DNA of 64,000 bases from positions 36,841 through 100,840 of the forward strand of contig BQJP01000006.1 in NCBI GenBank assembly GCA_021604765.1, given 5' to 3'. The position numbers and the translations under genes were made by a program. The notes under the pieces were generated by a model. That model did no database searches, had not been told where the DNA came from, and saw only the letters and a program-made list of their open reading frames with translations. Below, in pieces: positions 20,381 to 30,956 of the stretch (position 1 is its first letter; each line of letters starts with the position of its first letter). This stretch comes from Thermodesulfobacteriota bacterium (GTDB lineage Bacteria; Desulfobacterota_D; UBA1144; Nemesobacterales; UBA2774).

Positions 20381-21880
20381 TTAATGTCCTAGCAATCTAT
20401 TATAATGATTGTGATAAATTTCGCTTGCCTTTCTCCAGGAAAAATTCTCTGCCATAGCTTTTCTTACAAGTTGTGTCCAATCAATTGGATTGTTGTAAAC
20501 TGAAATTGCGTTCTCAATAGCTTTTAGCATTTCTTCACCATTAAATTCATGAAATACAAATCCATTTCCTCGTTCAGGGTTTCGATTATAGTCGATTATG
20601 GAATCTAACAGTCCTCCCGTGCCTCGTACAATTGGGATAGTTCCGTATTTAAGTGCCATTAATTGACCAAGCCCGCAGGGTTCAAATCTTGAGGGCATCA
20701 AGAACATGTCGCAACCTGCATATATTGCCCTTGCTTTTTTATCGTTATATCCAATTATTGCTGAAAAACTATCTCCATACTGATTCATATCCTCGGTTAA
20801 AATATTTTCATAGTTCTTATCACCAGTTCCAAGGACAACCAACTCAACATCCAATTTTAAAATCTGATCGAGAAAGTTAACTATAAGATCTATACCTTTC
20901 TGGTCGGCAAGTCTTGAAACAATACCTATTAGGGGCTTATTCTCTTTAGATTTAAATCCAAGATGTTTTCTCAGCTTCATCTTGTTCATTATTTTTCCAT
21001 CTAAATTCTCAGCGCTGTATTTCATACATATAGCGTTGTCTTTCTCAGGGTCCCATACATCATAATCAAGTCCGTTCATTATTCCTGCTAATTTGCCTTG
21101 ATTTGAAATAGATCTTAGGACTCCGTCTAGCCAATAGCCGTAATCAGGTGTTTTAATTTCCTCAGCATACCTTGGGCTTACTGTGGTCACTAAGTCTGAG
21201 GATATAATACCCCCCTTCATTAGGTTTGCTTTCCCATAAAACTCCAATCCGTCCATATTGAATATGTAGGAGGGAAGACCGAACTTGTTAATTAGCTCTT
21301 TTTGATATAATCCTTGGTAAGCAATATTGTGTATGGTGTAAACAACTTTTGTGTTCTTGAAAAAGGGTTCGTCATTATAGTGTTTCTTCCACTTAAGTGA
21401 TATTGGGACTAATGCAGTTTGCCAGTCATTACAGTGAATGATATCTGGTTGAAAATCCATAGCTTTGGCAATTTCAAGGGCACCTAAAGATAAAAAGCCA
21501 AACCTTACATCATTATCTGAAAAATCTCCTGAGGGTGAGCCGTAGATAAAGTCACGGTCATAGAATTCTTCATTTATTAGGAAGTAGATCGTAATCCCAT
21601 CAATTTTAGTTTCCTTAATTTTTCCTTTGTAAGAAATCCAATCTATTGGTACCATTACCTCTTTGTTCCTAATAGTTTGAACTTTAAAACCAAGGCGTCT
21701 GAGGTTTCTTTCGGCTTCTTTATAAAGGGGCATTACAACTCTGACATCTAGTCCTAAGTCGCTTAATCGTTTAGGTAAAACTCCGATAACGTCCGCTAGG
21801 CCACCTGTTTTAGCAAAGGGCTCCATTTCTGAAGCTACAAAAAGTACATTCATTCGATTTCCCCTGTGAATGATCTCCAA
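20381..21880 (-). CDS. glgA: Glycogen synthase (GT5)
   Basis: MNVLFVASEMEPFAKTGGLADVIGVLPK; MPSRFEPCGLGQLMALKYGTIPIVRGTGGL. Confidence 0.96.
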   Translation of the reverse strand: MEIIHRGNRMNVLFVASEMEPFAKTGGLADVIGVLPKRLSDLGLDVRVVMPLYKEAERNLRRLGFKVQTIRNKEVMVPIDWISYKGKIKETKIDGITIYFLINEEFYDRDFIYGSPSGDFSDNDVRFGFLSLGALEIAKAMDFQPDIIHCNDWQTALVPISLKWKKHYNDEPFFKNTKVVYTIHNIAYQGLYQKELINKFGLPSYIFNMDGLEFYGKANLMKGGIISSDLVTTVSPRYAEEIKTPDYGYWLDGVLRSISNQGKLAGIMNGLDYDVWDPEKDNAICMKYSAENLDGKIMNKMKLRKHLGFKSKENKPLIGIVSRLADQKGIDLIVNFLDQILKLDVELVVLGTGDKNYENILTEDMNQYGDSFSAIIGYNDKKARAIYAGCDMFLMPSRFEPCGLGQLMALKYGTIPIVRGTGGLLDSIIDYNRNPERGNGFVFHEFNGEEMLKAIENAISVYNNPIDWTQLVRKAMAENFSWRKASEIYHNHYNRLLGH

Positions 21881-21937
21881 TACTCATAAAAGAAGTGGTT
21901 TTTCATTGAGTAGGCTTAGAGATATTTTTAATCCGAA

Positions 21938-23458
21938 TCAACCCCTATCATTATATTTACTGAGTACTCTGAGCTTTTCAATAAATTCCGATAAAAAGTC
22001 TAAAGATTTTAGTTTCCAAACCCAGTTCCCGGTTGTTGTTGAAGGTGTATTCATTCTTGCCGAAGCTCCTAGGCTTAGAATATCTTGAATTGGGATAATG
22101 ACCGTATCAGCTCTAGATGCCATAGCAGCTTCTATCAGTTCCCAGTTTATATTCTTTTCGTTTATTTCTTTTTTTAGATATTCGCCGATTCTATTTTTTT
22201 CAATATCTCCCGCTTCTTCTCTCCACCAGCCTAAAACTGTATTATTATCATGTGTTCCTGTATAGACTACGCAGTTATTCCCGATGTTAGAGGGCAAGTA
22301 ATCACCATATGGGAAATCGTTTCCAAAAGCGAATAACAGTATCTTCATCCCAGGGAGATTGTAGTGTTTAATAGTGTCTTTTACATCCTCGGTTATTAAT
22401 CCCAGGTCCTCTGCGATGAATTTAGACTTATCAAAGTTAGAAAATAATGTGTCTAAAAAAGCTTTTGCATTTAGATGTATCCATTGACCATTTAGCGCAG
22501 TAGTTTCTCCTGTTTTTACTTCCCAATAAGATACAAAGCCCCTGAAATGATCAAGTCTTAGCTTATCAAACATTGACAAATTATGCGCAATCCTTTTTGT
22601 CCACCATGAGTATTGTGTCTCTTTTAGTCTGTCCCAATTGTAAACAGGATTGCCCCACAACTGCCCAGTCTCGCTGAAATAATCTGGCGGTACTCCAGCA
22701 ATAAATTCCGGGTTTTTATTCTCATCAAGTTTAAATATATCCTGATTTGCCCACACATCAGAGCTATCGTAGTTAACATAATAAGGAATATCCCCTATTA
22801 TTTTAATGTCTCTATCATTAGCGTATTTTTTTAAAGAATTCCATTGTTTAAAAAAAACATATTGCAGAAATTTGTTATAAAGAATGAGATGTTGCTCTTT
22901 CTCATGCCAGCGATCTAGAGATTGGCTCTTTCTATCTCGTAAGTCCGTGGGAAAATTCTGCCATGTTTCAAATGCTGATGCATTTTTCACTGAGATGTAT
23001 AAACAGTAGTCATCAAGCCACTGCTTGTTTTCCAGACAAAATTTCTTAAAATCGCCATATTGGACAATGCCTCTCAAATTTGTTTCAAATGCAGTTTTGA
23101 GCAACTCAGTTTTGTATAATGAAACTAACTCAAAATCAACACTATCATTAGGAAATTTAGGCAGGTCAATAATATCAGATTTTGATAAGTAACCCTCTTC
23201 TATAATTAGTTCAGGACTTATTAGTAGAGGGTTTCCTGCAAATGACGAAGGACAGCTGTATGGAGAATGTCCATATGTGCTTTCTGTTGGGTTTAATGGT
23301 AAAACCTGCCAATATCTTTGGTTTGATTCACTAAGAAAATCAATAAATTTATATGAGGTCGGTCCAAAATCTCCAATACCGTATTTTGATGGCAATGATG
23401 TGATATGAATTAATACGCCGCTTTTTCTTTCGTTCATCTTAAGGTGCCTTGTGAACAT
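21938..23458 (-). CDS. malQ: 4-alpha-glucanotransferase (GH77)
   Basis: SLPSKYGIGDFGP, DIPYYVNYDSSDVWAN, LRLDHFRGF, AEDLGLIT, YTGTHDNNT. Confidence 0.96.
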   Translation of the reverse strand: MFTRHLKMNERKSGVLIHITSLPSKYGIGDFGPTSYKFIDFLSESNQRYWQVLPLNPTESTYGHSPYSCPSSFAGNPLLISPELIIEEGYLSKSDIIDLPKFPNDSVDFELVSLYKTELLKTAFETNLRGIVQYGDFKKFCLENKQWLDDYCLYISVKNASAFETWQNFPTDLRDRKSQSLDRWHEKEQHLILYNKFLQYVFFKQWNSLKKYANDRDIKIIGDIPYYVNYDSSDVWANQDIFKLDENKNPEFIAGVPPDYFSETGQLWGNPVYNWDRLKETQYSWWTKRIAHNLSMFDKLRLDHFRGFVSYWEVKTGETTALNGQWIHLNAKAFLDTLFSNFDKSKFIAEDLGLITEDVKDTIKHYNLPGMKILLFAFGNDFPYGDYLPSNIGNNCVVYTGTHDNNTVLGWWREEAGDIEKNRIGEYLKKEINEKNINWELIEAAMASRADTVIIPIQDILSLGASARMNTPSTTTGNWVWKLKSLDFLSEFIEKLRVLSKYNDRG

Positions 23459-25617
23459 TGAGACAACTTTTCTGTCACTGGTTTTAACAGAACTAAGGAT
23501 TTATCAATCATTTTATATTGATCGCCTATTGTGAGCTGTAATATTTTTTTGTTTACATTATTAAATGATGTATCTACCAGAACCTCCCATTTTGTTGAAA
23601 TATTATTGGGGGGAATGATAAACTCAACAGTTTTAGAGGATGTGTTTAGTAATATCATTATGGTATTATCCAATATTACTCTCTTGTCCTTTTTGGTTTT
23701 AGCCTGGTCTTCGTAGGCGGTTATTGAAGCAAATGCATTTAGCTCATTGATTTGCCAATCAGCATGAGTAAATTCCTTCCCATTGAACATATACCATGCT
23801 AGGTCCTTATAATTGTCTCCATTTATAGTGTGCCCATGAAAGAATTTCCCTTCTTTAAGCACAGGGTACATTGATCTGATTTGAATAAGTTTTTGTGTAA
23901 AATAGAATAAGCTTTTATTTGATGTGTTCCAATTCCAATTTGTCCATGAAATACTATTGTCTTGGCAGTACGCGTTGTTGTTTCCTTTTTGAGTTCTCCC
24001 AAATTCGTCTCCGGCTAGAAGCATTGGAATGCCTTTTGAAAGAAATAATGTAGCCAGGAAATTACGTTTTTGTCTTTCTCGTAGAGCTAAAATTGCTTCA
24101 TCGTTGGTTGATCCCTCGTATCCGTTGTTAAAACTGAAATTCTCTTCAGTACCGTCCATATTATTCTCAAGATTATCAAGATTGTGTTTATTGTTATATG
24201 ACACTAGATCTTCGAGAGTGAATCCATCATGAGAACAGACATAATTAATGCTTGTATGTGAACCTTTGGAGCGAAGCTCATATAAATCACTTGATCCGCT
24301 TAAACGGTAAGCCGTACTCGCTGCCTGACCGAAATCACCTCTCCAGAAGCGTCTTACGGTATTGCGGAATTTATCATTCCATTCAGAAAAAGGATCCGGG
24401 AAATTTCCCACCTGATACCCACCCCATCCGAGATCCCAGGGCTCAGCAATTAATTTTACACCGGACAATAAAGGGTCATTACAGATAGATTCAAGTAAAG
24501 GGTGATATCTATGGAAATCTTGCTTTCCTCTGCCTAGAACCGTAGCGAGATCAAATCTGAATCCATCAACATGCATTTCATTGACCCAGTATCTTAGGCT
24601 GTCAATAATAAGCTGAACTGCGCACTGGTTCGTTGTGTTTATAGAGTTGCCGGTACCAGTATAGTTCTCATAATGACTAAAATCACTAGGCCCAAGTTTG
24701 TAATATGAAAGATTGTCTATTCCGCGAAATGAGAGGGTAGGGCCAATGTTCCCTCCTTCGGCTGTATGGTTGTATACAACATCGAGTATAACTTCAATAT
24801 TTTCTTTGTGAAAAGTCTTGATCATATCTTTGAATTCATTGACCTGTTCACCAACTTCGTGAGTACTTGAATAACGTGAATCTGGTGCAAAAAATCCTAT
24901 TGTGTTGTAACCCCAATAATTAGTCAGCCCATTGTCTATAAGTTTTTTCTCTGAAACACTATGATGAATAGGCATTAACTCAATTGCGGTAATACCTAAT
25001 GATTTGATATATTCTATAGATTGGGGAGAGCATAGACCTGAATAAGTGCCTCTTTTAGACTCTGGTATATTATGATTTTCTACAGTAAATCCCTTAACGT
25101 TTAGTTCATAGATTATTGTATCTGACCATGGGATGCGTGGATTAGTGTCGTTTTCCCAATCAAAGCTCGAGTCTACAACGACACTTTTTGGCATATATGA
25201 AGCACTATCTCTAGGGTCAGGGTAAAGTCCAGCTTCAGCTCTGTCTTTAATATAATCATAATGAAAATCGTTTAGACTTATCTCTCCGGAGATCGCTCTT
25301 GCGTATGGATCTAGGAGGAGTTTATTGTGGTTAAATCTAAGTCCTAACTTAGGATCATAAGCTCCGTGAACTCTGTACCCATATAACTGACCCGGTTCTA
25401 TGCCAGGAATGTAGCAGTGCCATATATTATCTGTTTTAGCATTAATTTGTATCTTGGCATATTCTTTTTGTTCAGTATCATTGGAAAATAGACACAACTC
25501 TACCATTTGGGCGTGTTTGGAGTATATTGCAAAATTAACTCCACTGCCGTCCCATATTGCGCCAAGAGGTTTATTTTTTCCCGGCATTATTTTTAAGGGT
25601 TTTAATTCATCCTTCAC
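23434..25617 (-). CDS. glgX: Glycogen debranching enzyme GlgX (GH13_11)
   Basis: PLGAIWDGSGVNFAIYSKHA; DVVYNHTAEGG; DGFRFDLATVLGR; overlaps malQ by 25 nt. Confidence 0.95.
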   Translation of the reverse strand: MKDELKPLKIMPGKNKPLGAIWDGSGVNFAIYSKHAQMVELCLFSNDTEQKEYAKIQINAKTDNIWHCYIPGIEPGQLYGYRVHGAYDPKLGLRFNHNKLLLDPYARAISGEISLNDFHYDYIKDRAEAGLYPDPRDSASYMPKSVVVDSSFDWENDTNPRIPWSDTIIYELNVKGFTVENHNIPESKRGTYSGLCSPQSIEYIKSLGITAIELMPIHHSVSEKKLIDNGLTNYWGYNTIGFFAPDSRYSSTHEVGEQVNEFKDMIKTFHKENIEVILDVVYNHTAEGGNIGPTLSFRGIDNLSYYKLGPSDFSHYENYTGTGNSINTTNQCAVQLIIDSLRYWVNEMHVDGFRFDLATVLGRGKQDFHRYHPLLESICNDPLLSGVKLIAEPWDLGWGGYQVGNFPDPFSEWNDKFRNTVRRFWRGDFGQAASTAYRLSGSSDLYELRSKGSHTSINYVCSHDGFTLEDLVSYNNKHNLDNLENNMDGTEENFSFNNGYEGSTNDEAILALRERQKRNFLATLFLSKGIPMLLAGDEFGRTQKGNNNAYCQDNSISWTNWNWNTSNKSLFYFTQKLIQIRSMYPVLKEGKFFHGHTINGDNYKDLAWYMFNGKEFTHADWQINELNAFASITAYEDQAKTKKDKRVILDNTIMILLNTSSKTVEFIIPPNNISTKWEVLVDTSFNNVNKKILQLTIGDQYKMIDKSLVLLKPVTEKLSQCSQGTLR

Positions 25618-25667
25618 AATATTGTTTTAGGAACTATATATTCTTTTGTAGTTTAGATTTGCAAATG

Positions 25668-27602
25668 TTATGCCATTTCAGGTTTATATTTAAAAAAGAG
25701 TACCCCTAAGGGTGGAAGACATATGTCAATATAATCCTGTCCTTCAGTATTATTATCTATTATTGTCTCTACCCCTCCTGCATTTCCAACACCACTCCCT
25801 CCATAGATTAGAGCATCGCTATTTAAGCATTCTTTCCAATAACCTGAGCTCGGCAAATATATTTTGCAGCTATCTCTAACAACAGGTGTAAAGTTGCAAA
25901 CCACTAATATAACATCAGAATTTGTTTTAGATTTCCTTATGAAGCTTATAATGCTAGACTCGTCATCGTTGGCATTTCTCCATTCAAATCCTTCTGCAGA
26001 AAAATCGATTTCATACAATGCGGGTTCATTTTTATAGAATTTATTAATATCGCTTACCCATTTCTTCACGCCGGCATTTAGTGGGTTCTCTAACTCATGC
26101 CAGTCCAAGCTTTTCTCATGATCCCACTCACTTGATTGCCCAAATTCACCACCCATAAAGAGCAACTTTTTACCAGGGTGCCCAAACATATAGCCATACA
26201 GTGCTCTAAGATTAGACGCTTTTTGCCACTCATCTCCCGGCATCTTGTTAAGCAATGAACCTTTTCCATATACAACTTCGTCATGAGACAGAGATAATAC
26301 GAAGTTTTCGTTAAAGGCATAAATCATGCTGAATGTCAGCATATTGTGATGATACTTCCTGTGTATGGGATCTTTCTCGAAGTACTGAAGCGTATCGTTC
26401 ATCCAACCCATATTCCATTTCATTCCAAATCCTAACCCGCCAATATCTGTCGGTTTGGATACCATCGGCCAAGCAGTAGATTCCTCAGCTATAGTTTGAA
26501 TACCTGGGTAGTTAATATATGAGGATTTGTTTAATTCTCTTAATAAATTTATTGCTTCCGTATTTTCGTTGCCGCCCTGGTCATTTGGAATCCACTCCCC
26601 TTCGTTTCTGCTATAATCCAGATATATCATTGAAGCAACAGCATCGACTCTTAAAGAATCGATATGGTACTTATCAAGCCAGAACTGTGCGCTGCTAATC
26701 AAAAAAGATTTAACTTCATTTCTCCCGTAATTGAATATATAACTATCCCAATCTGGGTGATATCCTTTTCTTTTATCTTCGTGTTCATAAAGATGAGTTC
26801 CGTCAAAAAAATGAAGCCCAAATTCATCTCCGGGAAAATGGGAAGGAACCCAGTCGAGGATTACTCCAATATCATTTTGGTGTAAGTAGTCAACTAAATA
26901 CATAAAGTCTTGGGGTGAGCCGTATCTGCTTGTTGGTGCAAAATACCCTGTTGTTTGATATCCCCAGGATCCATAGAAAGGATGCTCCATTACAGGCATG
27001 AATTCCACATGTGTAAATCCTGTCTCTTTTAAATATTGTGCAAGTTCAATGGCTAGTTCCCTATAATTTAATGGTCTATTACCCTCTTCAGGGATTCTTT
27101 TCCAAGAGCCTATATGTAACTCATATATTGACATGGGGGAATCTAAAGAATTTCGTTTTTCTCTGTCTTTTAACCACTCTGCATCATTCCATTCATATTC
27201 TAATCCACTAACTATTGATGCTGTTTTTGGGGGAGTTTCCCATTTAAAAGCAAAGGGATCTCCTTTTTCCACTTTATAGTTGTTAACTTTGGATACGATG
27301 TTGTATTTGTATAAGGTGTTTTCTTTCAGGTTAGGTATAAACCCGTCCCAGATTCCTGATTCATCCCATCTTACATTTAGCGGATGTGACTGCTTGTTCC
27401 ATGCATTAAAATCCCCTATGACCGAAACATATTCAGCGTTAGGAGCCCAGACTGCAAAATGAGTGCCTCTTGCTCCATTTAACTCTGTGATGTGAGAGCC
27501 CAGTTTGTTGTAAAGGTTGTAGTTATTACCTTCCTTGAATAAGAATATATCGTAGTCGGTTATAAAAGTTGGATGATTAATTACATTTGCTAGAGTTTTC
27601 AT
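25668..27602 (-). CDS. glgB: 1,4-alpha-glucan branching enzyme
   Basis: HFAVWAPNAEYVSVIGDFNAW; HVEFMPVMEHPFYGSWGYQTTGYFAPTSRYG; SLRVDAVASMIYLDYSR; LSLSHDEVVYGKGS. Confidence 0.97.
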   Translation of the reverse strand: MKTLANVINHPTFITDYDIFLFKEGNNYNLYNKLGSHITELNGARGTHFAVWAPNAEYVSVIGDFNAWNKQSHPLNVRWDESGIWDGFIPNLKENTLYKYNIVSKVNNYKVEKGDPFAFKWETPPKTASIVSGLEYEWNDAEWLKDREKRNSLDSPMSIYELHIGSWKRIPEEGNRPLNYRELAIELAQYLKETGFTHVEFMPVMEHPFYGSWGYQTTGYFAPTSRYGSPQDFMYLVDYLHQNDIGVILDWVPSHFPGDEFGLHFFDGTHLYEHEDKRKGYHPDWDSYIFNYGRNEVKSFLISSAQFWLDKYHIDSLRVDAVASMIYLDYSRNEGEWIPNDQGGNENTEAINLLRELNKSSYINYPGIQTIAEESTAWPMVSKPTDIGGLGFGMKWNMGWMNDTLQYFEKDPIHRKYHHNMLTFSMIYAFNENFVLSLSHDEVVYGKGSLLNKMPGDEWQKASNLRALYGYMFGHPGKKLLFMGGEFGQSSEWDHEKSLDWHELENPLNAGVKKWVSDINKFYKNEPALYEIDFSAEGFEWRNANDDESSIISFIRKSKTNSDVILVVCNFTPVVRDSCKIYLPSSGYWKECLNSDALIYGGSGVGNAGGVETIIDNNTEGQDYIDICLPPLGVLFFKYKPEMA

Positions 27603-27777
27603 ATATACGAGACAGCTTTTTATGTGAATATTGTTGTGCTCTCTAATTATACCCAGTAATATTAAAAGTCTACGAATACGATGTATAGAAGTTTTGGTTG
27701 TAGAAATGTTTTTTCTAGCTCACCATTTCCCAAAAAATATTATTCTGTATAACCTATACTGTTAATGGGAGTATATA

Positions 27778-30240
27778 TTGATGCTTAAGACTAATGTAAA
27801 TTTTGCTCGAGAAGCTGCATCTCTGAGTGAAAGAATCGTTCAACATTTGAAATATTCTATGGGGAAACGAGTCTCTGATGCTTCCTCAGAAGACATTTTT
27901 TATTCTGTTGGACTTGCCGTAAGGGAAATTATGATTGACAGTCTTTTTAAGACTGAAGACCGTTACCAGAACCATAATGTTAAGAGTATGTACTACCTAT
28001 CATTGGAATATCTAATAGGCCGCTCACTATCAAATAATTTAATAAATCTTGGTATTTACGATATTTGCAAAGATGCTCTGAAAAAAATTGGGATAGAACT
28101 TTCTGATCTCATTGAAACAGAGTCAGATGCAGCTCTTGGTAATGGTGGACTAGGAAGACTCGCTGCTTGTTTTCTGGATTCTATAGCTACAATGGGCATG
28201 CCTGGTTTTGGTTATGGGATTAACTATGAATTCGGCATATTTAAGCAAAAAATAATAAACGGTTATCAGGTAGAGCAGCCGGATTACTGGTTAAGAGAAG
28301 AATCTCCCTGGCTCATTGAAAAGAGCCATGAGGTTTGTATCGTTCCTCTTTACGGAAGAGTAGAGATTGAAAAAGATGTAAATGGAGACTACAGACCATT
28401 TTGGAAAGATTGGAAATTCTTATACGGAGTTCCTTATGACATGCCGATAGTCGGTTATGGCGGTAATACAGTTAATTATTTGAGGCTATACTCAGCCAGA
28501 GCGTCTAATGAATTCGACATGAATATCTTTAACAGCGGCGATTATGTAAAAGCGGTAGAACAAAAAACAACATCTGAAGTAGTCTCTAAAGTTTTATATC
28601 CGTCTGATACTGTGGATCAGGGAAAGGAGCTTCGTGTCTTGCAGGAATACTTTTTAGTGTCTTGCGCTATGAGGGATATCGTAAGGCGGTATATGAAAAA
28701 AAATAATAGCTTTGGGAAATTTGCTTCAAAAGTGGCCATACAACTTAACGATACCCATCCCGCTCTGGCTATTGTAGAGCTAATGAGAATATTGGTTGAT
28801 GAAAACGGATTGTCCTGGAACCGGGCGTGGAACATAATCGAATCTACGTTTGGTTATACAAATCACACTTTGCTTCCGGAAGCCATGGAAAGATGGCCGC
28901 TTTCAATATTTGAGCGTATTCTTCCTCGACACCTTCAACTTATTTATGACATTAATGAGCGCTTCCTAAAAAAGGTCAACAAAAAGTGGCCAAATGATAT
29001 GGATCGTGTTAGTAGAATGTCTATTATTGAGGAAGGGTACTCTAAGCAGGTCAGAATGGCTCATCTCTCTATTGTTGGAAGTCATTCAGTAAACGGCGTG
29101 GCGGCTCTTCATTCTAAACTCATAACTACAGATTTAGTGCCAGATTTTTTTGAGATGATGCCTGAGAAATTTAATAATAAAACTAATGGAATTACTCAGA
29201 GAAGATGGTTGTTAAATGTTAATCCCAAATTATCCGGATTAATTTCAAACACTATTGGCGACGCCTGGATTACAGACCTTTATAAGCTTCAGTCTCTTGA
29301 AGAACATCAAGAGAGCGAGGAATTTATAGACAAATTTCAGCAAATAAAAAACAAAAATAAAGAAACTCTCTCTCAATATATATTTGATAATACTCATATA
29401 ATCGTTAATCCGGAATCTCTCTTTGATATACACGTAAAAAGGATCCACGAGTATAAACGTCAACTTCTAAATGTTATGCATATCATTCATCAGTACTACT
29501 GCATAGTTGAGGACGGAATGACTCTTAAAGTGCCTAAAACCTACGTATTTGCGGGAAAAGCCGCACCGGGCTACTGGGCGGCTAAGAATATTATTAAGCT
29601 CATAAACAACCTTGCTCAAATAGTAAATAATGATAAAAGGGTAAATGATCAGATTAAGGTTGTTTTCTTGCCCGATTATAAAGTTTCCCTTGCTGCAAAG
29701 ATAATTCCTGCAGCCGATGTTAGCCAGCATATCTCCACTGCTGGCAAAGAAGCTTCAGGAACAAGCAATATGAAGTTTGCTCTAAATGGTGCACTTACGA
29801 TAGGAACTCTGGACGGTGCAAACATAGAGATTATGGAAGAAGTAGGTTCAGAAAACATCTTTATCTGTGGATTAACGACAGAGGAAATAAACGAGCTTAT
29901 CAAAGCCAATAGTTACGATCCTTATCGCATATATGAAAACAATAATTATATAAAAAGGGTAATGGACTCTTTTAAATCAGACGCATTGTGCCAGAAAGAG
30001 CCAGGATTATTTAACTGGATATACGAATCAATAGTTCATAACGGCGATGTTTATTACCATCTTGCAGACTTCGAATCCTATGCCGAGACTCAGAAAAAGG
30101 TCGAGCTTGAGTTTGCGGATAAATCAAACTGGACTAAAAAAGCTATTTTAAATGTTGCTCGCATAGGTAAGTTCTCAAGTGATCGTACCATATCAGAATA
30201 TGCTAAGGATATATGGGGTATCAAAAAGTATGTAGATTAG
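27778..30240 (+). CDS. glgP: Glycogen/alpha-glucan phosphorylase
   Basis: AALGNGGLGRLAACFLDS; KRIHEYKRQLLN; ISTAGKEASGTSNMKFALNGALTIGTLDGANIEI. Confidence 0.97.
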   Translation: MMLKTNVNFAREAASLSERIVQHLKYSMGKRVSDASSEDIFYSVGLAVREIMIDSLFKTEDRYQNHNVKSMYYLSLEYLIGRSLSNNLINLGIYDICKDALKKIGIELSDLIETESDAALGNGGLGRLAACFLDSIATMGMPGFGYGINYEFGIFKQKIINGYQVEQPDYWLREESPWLIEKSHEVCIVPLYGRVEIEKDVNGDYRPFWKDWKFLYGVPYDMPIVGYGGNTVNYLRLYSARASNEFDMNIFNSGDYVKAVEQKTTSEVVSKVLYPSDTVDQGKELRVLQEYFLVSCAMRDIVRRYMKKNNSFGKFASKVAIQLNDTHPALAIVELMRILVDENGLSWNRAWNIIESTFGYTNHTLLPEAMERWPLSIFERILPRHLQLIYDINERFLKKVNKKWPNDMDRVSRMSIIEEGYSKQVRMAHLSIVGSHSVNGVAALHSKLITTDLVPDFFEMMPEKFNNKTNGITQRRWLLNVNPKLSGLISNTIGDAWITDLYKLQSLEEHQESEEFIDKFQQIKNKNKETLSQYIFDNTHIIVNPESLFDIHVKRIHEYKRQLLNVMHIIHQYYCIVEDGMTLKVPKTYVFAGKAAPGYWAAKNIIKLINNLAQIVNNDKRVNDQIKVVFLPDYKVSLAAKIIPAADVSQHISTAGKEASGTSNMKFALNGALTIGTLDGANIEIMEEVGSENIFICGLTTEEINELIKANSYDPYRIYENNNYIKRVMDSFKSDALCQKEPGLFNWIYESIVHNGDVYYHLADFESYAETQKKVELEFADKSNWTKKAILNVARIGKFSSDRTISEYAKDIWGIKKYVD

Positions 30241-30301
30241 GTCTTAAATTTGTAGAAATTCTTAGTGTTTTTGAACAAGATAAGATTAAATTTTATAAAA
30301 A

Positions 30302-30353
30302 ATAAGGTCTTTTCGTATTAGAATCATTTTGTTCTCCTACGAAAAGACCTTAT
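30302..30353. terminator. Long inverted repeat (16-bp perfect arms) in convergent intergenic region
   Basis: ATAAGGTCTTTTCGTA ... TACGAAAAGACCTTAT, 20-nt loop, between glgP (+) and the 30422 gene (-). Confidence 0.7.
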
Positions 30354-30421
30354 CAACTGTTTTCACTTATGTCATTCAGAATTCTTTTATTTTCTTAACC
30401 TACGAACTGTGTTCCAATTCC

Positions 30422-30715
30422 TTATGAATTAGGTGAAGAATTACTCAATCTTTGTACTACGAAAGAATCAGCTGCACTTGTAGCAACATAGCCGCCTTTA
30501 CTTTCCGTCTCTGAGTTTAGTTTTTGAACCGTAAGTGCGTCAGCTGCACTTGTAGCTACGTATCCACCCTTAGATGGTTCATTGGAATTTAGTTTTTGCA
30601 CTGTAAGCGCATCAGCTGCACTTGTTGCAACATATCCACCTTGAATCCCGTCAACTGCGAATGCTGGAATACTAAGTCCTACTACTAACGCCCCTGCTAA
30701 AAGTAACTTTTTCAT
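30422..30715 (-). CDS. Small exported protein made of three 24-aa tandem repeats
   Basis: Signal MKKLLLAGALVVGLSIPAFA; then 3x GGYVATSAADALTVQKLNS-type units. Confidence 0.75.
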   Translation of the reverse strand: MKKLLLAGALVVGLSIPAFAVDGIQGGYVATSAADALTVQKLNSNEPSKGGYVATSAADALTVQKLNSETESKGGYVATSAADSFVVQRLSNSSPNS

Positions 30716-30956
30716 TTTACTGCCTCCAGTTTTTGTGACCTAAAGCCACTATTTTTTTGAATTCACTAATTTAGTTGTAATTGCAACTAGAAAGGATTCA
30801 AGAATATTAAATATTATTATTAGGTTGGGCTGTTTTGGTTATTGGCTAGATTTGAAACCAGAATTATTCTATCTCTTTCTTTCCCAAATTTACTGAAAAA
30901 ACTTAGAAATGTTGCGACGATATTTCTTGACTATGTTTTATATATAGCTGGTCTAA

